From DASRDS01 sp035569435 (GTDB taxonomy: Bacteria > Gemmatimonadota > Gemmatimonadetes > Gemmatimonadales > Gemmatimonadaceae), in assembly GCA_035569435.1 (NCBI GenBank), contig DATMNB010000137.1, positions 1 through 29,443 of the forward strand: a stretch of DNA of 29,443 bases, given 5' to 3'. Below, piece by piece: positions 25,101 through 29,443 of the stretch. Under the pieces are notes generated by a model. That model was not told the DNA's origin. It saw only the letters and a list, made by a program, of their open reading frames with translations, and did not search any database. A program made the translations under genes and the position numbers. Position 1 is the stretch's first letter. Every line of letters begins with the position of its first letter.

Positions 25101-26474
25101 ATGGGGATCGCGTACGCCGTGTTGTTCCTCCTCCAGGTGCCGACGACCGCCGCTCTCCCGGCCGAGCGGCCGGCGATCCTCTTTAACCGCTGGGAGGAAG
25201 ACTGGTCGGTGTTGGCCGATCGGCGTGTGCCGAGAGGACCGCTCGACGACCTGAAATACATCCCCCTCTCGAGGCACGACCCCAAGTTCTACCTGTCGCT
25301 CGGCGCCAACGCACGGGAACGGTTCGAGGCCAACAACGCGCCCAACTTCGGCACGGGACCAAATCGCAACCAAGACTACGTGTTGAGCCGTCTCGAGCTC
25401 CATGCCGACCTCCGCCTCGGCTCTCATGTCCAGATCTTTACGCAGCTCCACAGCGACTTTGCGCCGGGGAAGTCGATGCTCACGCCGGTCGACCAGGATC
25501 GCCTCGACCTCGAGCAGGCGTTCGTGGGCGTTGCCGAATCGGTCGGCGGGGGAGCGCTGAGCCTGCGAGTGGGGCGACAGCAGATCGCCTTCGACCTTCA
25601 ACGGTTTGTCTCCGTCCGCGACGGGCCCAATGTCCGTCAGTCCTATGACGCGGTCTTTGGTCTGTATGAGCGCGGCCCGTGGATCTTCGAGGCGTTATAT
25701 AGCCAACCGGTGTACACGGTCGACGTCCATGCCTTTGACGACTATAGTAGTCACCGACTGACCCTTAGTGGGGCGCGGGTGGAGCGCGACGTGTTTGGCG
25801 GGTACGTGTCGATGTACGTGTCTCGCTTCACGCAGGATGGCGCGCGCTTTCTGACCGTCAGCGGCAACGAGCATCGTGAGATTCTCGACCTGCACTTCTC
25901 TCATGCGGGCGGTGGCTTCGACTCCGACGTCGAGGTCATGGGTCAAACGGGGCAGATTGCCAGGGACGACATCCGCGCGTGGGCTGCCGGCTCGATTGGT
26001 GGGTATACCTTCGCCACCGTCGGGTGGACACCGCGCGTGGGCCTGCAGGTCGACGCGGCCTCCGGAGACGGCAACCCGCGGGGGCATACGCTCGGCACGT
26101 TCAACCCGCTGTTTCCCAACGGGTCGTACTTGACGCTGGCGAGCTATTCGGGCTACGTGAACTTCATCCACGTCAAGCCATCGGTGACGCTGCACCCCGG
26201 CGCGCCGGTCAAACTGATGTTCGCCGCCGCGGGGCAATGGCGCGAGACGACCGCTGACGCCGTCTACTCCCAGCCCAACATCCCGATCCGCGGCACCGCT
26301 GGTGTGCCCGGACTGTACACGGGCACGTACGGGCAGATCCGCGTCGATTGGGCGTTGACGAGACATGCCGCAGTTGCCGTGGAGGCGGTCCATTTCGCCG
26401 TGGGGGATGTCATCCGACGGGCGGGCGGGCGGACCAGCGACTACCTCGGCGTGGAGATCAAGTACGGGTGGTGA
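25101..26474 (+). CDS. Alginate-export-family outer-membrane porin
   Basis: A 457-residue outer-membrane barrel. The ATG at 25101 gives a signal peptide (MGIAYAVLFLLQVPTTAALP); a TTG at 25086 is less likely. The family is indicated by NRWEEDWSVLAD near the N-terminus, a DYVLSRLELHADLRLGSHVQ strand, LRVGRQQIAFDLQRFVSVRD, the NPLFPNGSYLT turn and an ending EIKYGW with a terminal aromatic. Family members (AlgE-like PF13372) are passive channels for anions or organic solutes. It starts 25 bp after iorB, so it probably belongs to the same transcript and may admit the hydroxylase's substrate to the periplasm. A strong hairpin follows at 26483. Confidence 0.85.
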   Translation: MGIAYAVLFLLQVPTTAALPAERPAILFNRWEEDWSVLADRRVPRGPLDDLKYIPLSRHDPKFYLSLGANARERFEANNAPNFGTGPNRNQDYVLSRLELHADLRLGSHVQIFTQLHSDFAPGKSMLTPVDQDRLDLEQAFVGVAESVGGGALSLRVGRQQIAFDLQRFVSVRDGPNVRQSYDAVFGLYERGPWIFEALYSQPVYTVDVHAFDDYSSHRLTLSGARVERDVFGGYVSMYVSRFTQDGARFLTVSGNEHREILDLHFSHAGGGFDSDVEVMGQTGQIARDDIRAWAAGSIGGYTFATVGWTPRVGLQVDAASGDGNPRGHTLGTFNPLFPNGSYLTLASYSGYVNFIHVKPSVTLHPGAPVKLMFAAAGQWRETTADAVYSQPNIPIRGTAGVPGLYTGTYGQIRVDWALTRHAAVAVEAVHFAVGDVIRRAGGRTSDYLGVEIKYGW

Positions 26475-26482
26475 CGGTCAAC

Positions 26483-26500
26483 CTACGGGTGTTCCCGTAG
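26483..26500 (+). terminator. Hairpin terminator after the hydroxylase-porin operon
   Basis: A perfect 7-bp stem, CTACGGG/CCCGTAG, with the tetraloop TGTT lies 9 bases after the porin stop and is followed by AATTC. The T-run is minimal, but the stem is compact and well placed between two plus-strand units. Confidence 0.6.
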
Positions 26501-26532
26501 AATTCGGCGGCGGGACTGGGGGTGTGGGGCCG

Positions 26533-26577
26533 CCACAAGTGTCTACTCCTCGGAATACCGAGTTCGTTCACTTGTGG
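26533..26577 (+). promoter_or_regulatory. Nested palindrome overlapping the M16 gene ribosome-binding site
   Basis: Outer arms CCACAAGTG (26533-26541) and CACTTGTGG (26569-26577) are a perfect 9-bp inverted repeat. Inside sits a second perfect hairpin, CTCGG aata CCGAG (26549-26562). The right outer arm covers the GG of the Shine-Dalgarno-like GGAGATGA (26576-26583). It could be an operator, or an RNA structure that hides the ribosome-binding site. Confidence 0.5.
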
Positions 26578-26591
26578 AGATGAACATCCTC

Positions 26592-29443
26592 ATGCGACTC
26601 ACGCACGCCCTTTCAGCACTGCAGCTTATTCTCGCCCCCCCGGGCCAGGCGGTCACGGCCCGCGGCGCCATCAGCGTGGAGCTGCCGGCTGTCACGCCCG
26701 GTCCGAGCGACACCCTGCCGACCGACACCCTGCCGACCGACACCGCGTACACGATCGGCACGCTGCCGAACGGCCTCCGGTACTACATCCGGCACAACGT
26801 CAAGCCGGCGCCGCACCGCGTCGAGTTGCGCCTCGTCGTGCGCGCCGGGTCGCTGATGGAGACGGAGGACCAGCGGGGTGGCGCCCATTTCGTCGAGCAC
26901 ATGGCGTTCCGTGGCACGGCGCATTTCAAGGGCACCGAGATCGTCGACTACCTCCAGTCGATCGGGGTGAAGTTCGGCGCCGATCTGAACGCGCAGACGA
27001 CGTTCGATCACACGACGTACGAGCTGACGATTCCCACCGACACGTTGGCGCACGTGCGGACGGGGTTGCAGATCCTCGACGATTGGGCGCACGGTGTCGC
27101 CTTCGGGGCCAAGGATCTCGAAGAAGAGCGTGCGATCATCCTCGGCGAGCGCCGGATGCGGCTCGGGGCCACGCAGCGGATGGCAGACAAAGAGCTCGCG
27201 GCGATGCTCGCCGGGTCGCGATATCCGGACCGGATGCCGATCGGCACCGAGGCATCGGTGACGCACATGTCGCGCGAGCAGTTGGTGGCGTTCTATCGGA
27301 AGTGGTATCGGCCGGATCGGATGGCCGTCATCGCCATTGGCGACATCGATCCACGGCAGATGGCGCGGATGATCCGCCAGCAGTTCTCGGACATCCCGAC
27401 GCCGGCAACGCCGCTGGCGAACCCCAAGTATCCCATCCCCGCGGTGCGGGGGACGCAGGTGACGGTGATGCGCGATCCGGAAGTGACGGCGAGCGTGGTG
27501 AGGGCCCTGCTTAAGGGGCCGCCGTTCCCGCGGTTCACCGACGCGGCCGAGCGGGCCGATATCAAGCGGGTGCTGTTCGACCAGATGATGAATCAGCGGC
27601 TCAGCGACATGGTACAACGGCCCAATGTCCCGTTCGTGCAGGCGGAAGTCAGCCATTCGGTCTTGATGACCCCCGATGTGGGCGTGGCCGAATTGCAGGT
27701 GGTGGTTCCCGACAGCGGGCCGGTGCTGGGGATGGATGCGCTGGTGACGGAGGTCGCGCGCGTCGGGCAGCATGGATTTACCGCGGCTGAATTCGACCGC
27801 GCGACGCGCTCGCTCAACACCACGTGGGACAACACCTACATCAATCGCAACGATCAGGCGTCGGCCGCGCTCGTGGACGCATGCATCGACAATTTCCTGA
27901 CCGGCGAGGCGCTGCCCAGCGTGGACGCCTCGGTGGCGCGCGACCGGCGGCTGCTGCCGACGGTATCTGTGGCTGCCGTCGACAGCGAGGTCGCCGATTG
28001 GCAGACGACGTCGGATCGCATCCTGTGGGTGTCGCAGCCGGACAAGCCCACGGTGCCGCCGGTCGATACGGCGGCGCTGCTCGCCATCTGGCCGTCGGTC
28101 GGCGCGCGGACGTTGGCCGCGTACGATGACCCGGGCGGGTCGGCGTCGGGTGCATCGGGCGCATCGGCGCGGGGCGGGTTGATGGCCGAGCGGCCGGCGC
28201 CGGGGACGATCGTCGCGGAGCGGCGATTCCCGTCGGTCGGGATCACGCAGTGGACACTGTCGAACGGCGTGGTGGTCTTCCTCAAGCCGACGACATTCGA
28301 TCCGGACCAAGTGATTCTGAACGGGTTGAAGCCCGGCGGCTGGTCGGTCTTGGGCGACAGCGCGTATCCCACGGTCAGACTTGCCCAGGAGCTCTCGGGC
28401 ACGGCGAAGGCGGGGCCGTACGACCAGGTGGCGCTGTCGCGGGCGTTGACGGGGCGCACGGTCGGCGTGCAGACCAGTGTCACGGGCGTCCAGGAGACGC
28501 TCCTCGACGTCAGCCGCACGTCGGACGTCGAGACGATGCTGCAGCTGGCGTATCTCCACATGACCGCGCTCGGGTATGACAGCGTCGCGGTCGACGCATT
28601 CACGCAGAAAAAGCGGATGGCGCTGGCGAACGAAGGGCTCAGTCCTGACGCGGTGTTCATGGACACGCTCATGACGACTCTGGTCCAGCACAGTCCGCGG
28701 TGGACGGTGATGACGCCGGCGGTGCTCGACCGGATCGATACGCGCCGAGCGTTGGCGCTGTACAAGGACCGGTACGCCGATGCCGATGGGTTTGCGTTCT
28801 TGTTGGTTGGCGCGTTCAACCTCGATTCGCTGAAGCCGCTCGTGGAGGCGTATCTCGGCGGTTTGCCGGCGCTGCATCGACATGAGGTCGTGCAGGACCG
28901 GCCGGCGTATCATCCCCCGATTGGGCCAGTGGTCAAGACCATCGTGGCTGGGCGGGAGTCGAAGACCACGACGATGATCGCGTTCGCCGGGTCGTTCAGC
29001 AACAGCCGCGCGACCCAGACGGATCTCGCGGTGCTCGCGGATGTCCTGCAGAACACGCTTCGCGATCGACTGCGCGAGCAGCTTGGTGGCACGTACAACG
29101 TCGGCGTCGCCGCCTCACACGACCCGGCCCCGATCAACGGGTACACGGTGCAGATCCAATTCACGTCGGACCCCGCCCGTCGCGCCGAGCTCGTGAAGGC
29201 CGCGTTTGCGGTCATCGACACGCTGCAGTCGGCTGGTCCATCCGGCGTGGCGCTGCAGCAAGCGGTCGCGCCGCGGTTGCGGGAGCTCGAGCAGGGTCGC
29301 CAGACCAACTTCTTCTGGCTGAACGCGCTCCCGCTCTATCAGGAGGGGCGGCCGTTCGACGATCTCCTCGATAACTCCGAGATCACCGCGATGACGCCGG
29401 CCCGAGTCCGGGCCGCCGCGCGACAGTATCTCAGCGTCCAGCG
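26592..29443 (+). CDS. M16 zinc metallopeptidase (PqqL-like), cut by the window end
   Basis: About 950 residues are present and no stop is reached before the edge; PqqL-type proteins are about 930-960 residues, so little is missing. The ATG at 26592 has GGAGATGA eight bases upstream; an in-frame ATG at 26580 directly abuts GGAG and is less likely. A signal-like LTHALSALQLILAPPGQA starts the protein, and a short DTLPT repeat (about 40-50) precedes the first M16 domain. The inverted zinc motif is HFVEH (His99, Glu102, His103), with Glu179 in LEEERAIILGE 76 residues on. A Gly/Ser/Ala-rich linker (about residue 515) joins the C-terminal, inactive M16 repeats. Expected to be an exported oligopeptidase. 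Not linked to PQQ synthesis genes here. Confidence 0.9.
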   Translation, partial: MRLTHALSALQLILAPPGQAVTARGAISVELPAVTPGPSDTLPTDTLPTDTAYTIGTLPNGLRYYIRHNVKPAPHRVELRLVVRAGSLMETEDQRGGAHFVEHMAFRGTAHFKGTEIVDYLQSIGVKFGADLNAQTTFDHTTYELTIPTDTLAHVRTGLQILDDWAHGVAFGAKDLEEERAIILGERRMRLGATQRMADKELAAMLAGSRYPDRMPIGTEASVTHMSREQLVAFYRKWYRPDRMAVIAIGDIDPRQMARMIRQQFSDIPTPATPLANPKYPIPAVRGTQVTVMRDPEVTASVVRALLKGPPFPRFTDAAERADIKRVLFDQMMNQRLSDMVQRPNVPFVQAEVSHSVLMTPDVGVAELQVVVPDSGPVLGMDALVTEVARVGQHGFTAAEFDRATRSLNTTWDNTYINRNDQASAALVDACIDNFLTGEALPSVDASVARDRRLLPTVSVAAVDSEVADWQTTSDRILWVSQPDKPTVPPVDTAALLAIWPSVGARTLAAYDDPGGSASGASGASARGGLMAERPAPGTIVAERRFPSVGITQWTLSNGVVVFLKPTTFDPDQVILNGLKPGGWSVLGDSAYPTVRLAQELSGTAKAGPYDQVALSRALTGRTVGVQTSVTGVQETLLDVSRTSDVETMLQLAYLHMTALGYDSVAVDAFTQKKRMALANEGLSPDAVFMDTLMTTLVQHSPRWTVMTPAVLDRIDTRRALALYKDRYADADGFAFLLVGAFNLDSLKPLVEAYLGGLPALHRHEVVQDRPAYHPPIGPVVKTIVAGRESKTTTMIAFAGSFSNSRATQTDLAVLADVLQNTLRDRLREQLGGTYNVGVAASHDPAPINGYTVQIQFTSDPARRAELVKAAFAVIDTLQSAGPSGVALQQAVAPRLRELEQGRQTNFFWLNALPLYQEGRPFDDLLDNSEITAMTPARVRAAARQYLSVQ

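Noticed and set aside
26709..26744. 15-bp tandem repeat in the M16 gene (DTLPT twice)
   Set aside because: A short in-frame linker repeat near the signal peptide; common and without evident function.
26613..28913. A 766-codon open frame antisense to the M16 peptidase gene
   Set aside because: It is Arg/His/Asp-rich with no recognisable domain, and the opposite strand encodes a clear M16 peptidase with its zinc motif. Such frames are expected in very GC-rich genes.

Overview
The window is high-GC bacterial DNA coding densely on both strands, with no tRNA, rRNA, CRISPR array or insertion sequence that I can see. TonB-dependent receptors with an N-terminal carboxypeptidase-regulatory-like domain, an outer-membrane porin, a TolC-type lipoprotein and an RND pump show a Gram-negative envelope. 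The overall style (very high GC3, many GTG starts, isoquinoline-oxidoreductase-type hydroxylase, FUSC and MBOAT genes) fits an environmental Gemmatimonadota or Acidobacteriota member. That placement is an inference, not a proof.

Layout. (1) 3-377: a VOC/glyoxalase-fold protein with visibly lower GC than the rest, followed by about 350 bp without a gene that seems to hold the decayed 3' end of a TPR-type gene. (2) 729-3268 (+): an MBOAT O-acyltransferase overlapping an SGNH-type partner, probably for exopolysaccharide or envelope-glycan acetylation. (3) 9926-3275 (-): a tight operon of an RND pump subunit, a sarcosine/N-methyltryptophan-oxidase-type flavoenzyme and a ZnuD-like TonB-dependent receptor. 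(4) 9989-10915 (+): a secreted six-bladed kelch protein. (5) 15828-10937 (-): a four-gene operon whose order, lengths and overlaps match E. coli ytcA-mdtN-mdtO-mdtP (small membrane lipoprotein, HlyD adaptor, FUSC transporter, TolC-like outer-membrane factor), with a stand-alone LuxR-HTH gene divergent at 15991-16377. (6) 18920-16398 (-): a soluble NarL-type histidine kinase with two consecutive NarL/FixJ response regulators, preceded by a ribbon-helix-helix gene that seems to carry two compensating frameshifts. (7) 19397-21564 (+): an acetoacetate-decarboxylase-fold protein translationally coupled to a 456-residue nitroreductase-like protein; this pair is the least explained part of the window. 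(8) 21789-26474 (+): a c-type cytochrome, a [2Fe-2S] subunit, a Tat-exported molybdenum hydroxylase subunit and an alginate-export-type porin, reading as a periplasmic hydroxylation module; it ends in a clear hairpin. (9) 26592 to the window end (+): an M16 (PqqL-like) zinc peptidase cut by the edge, with a nested palindrome over its ribosome-binding site.

The non-coding structures most worth checking are an 11-bp tandem repeat that begins at the cytochrome stop codon (22360-22424), the nested inverted repeat at 26533-26577 and the frame switches in the ribbon-helix-helix gene. All positions were read by eye. Family assignments rest on recognised motifs and gene order; no database search was run.
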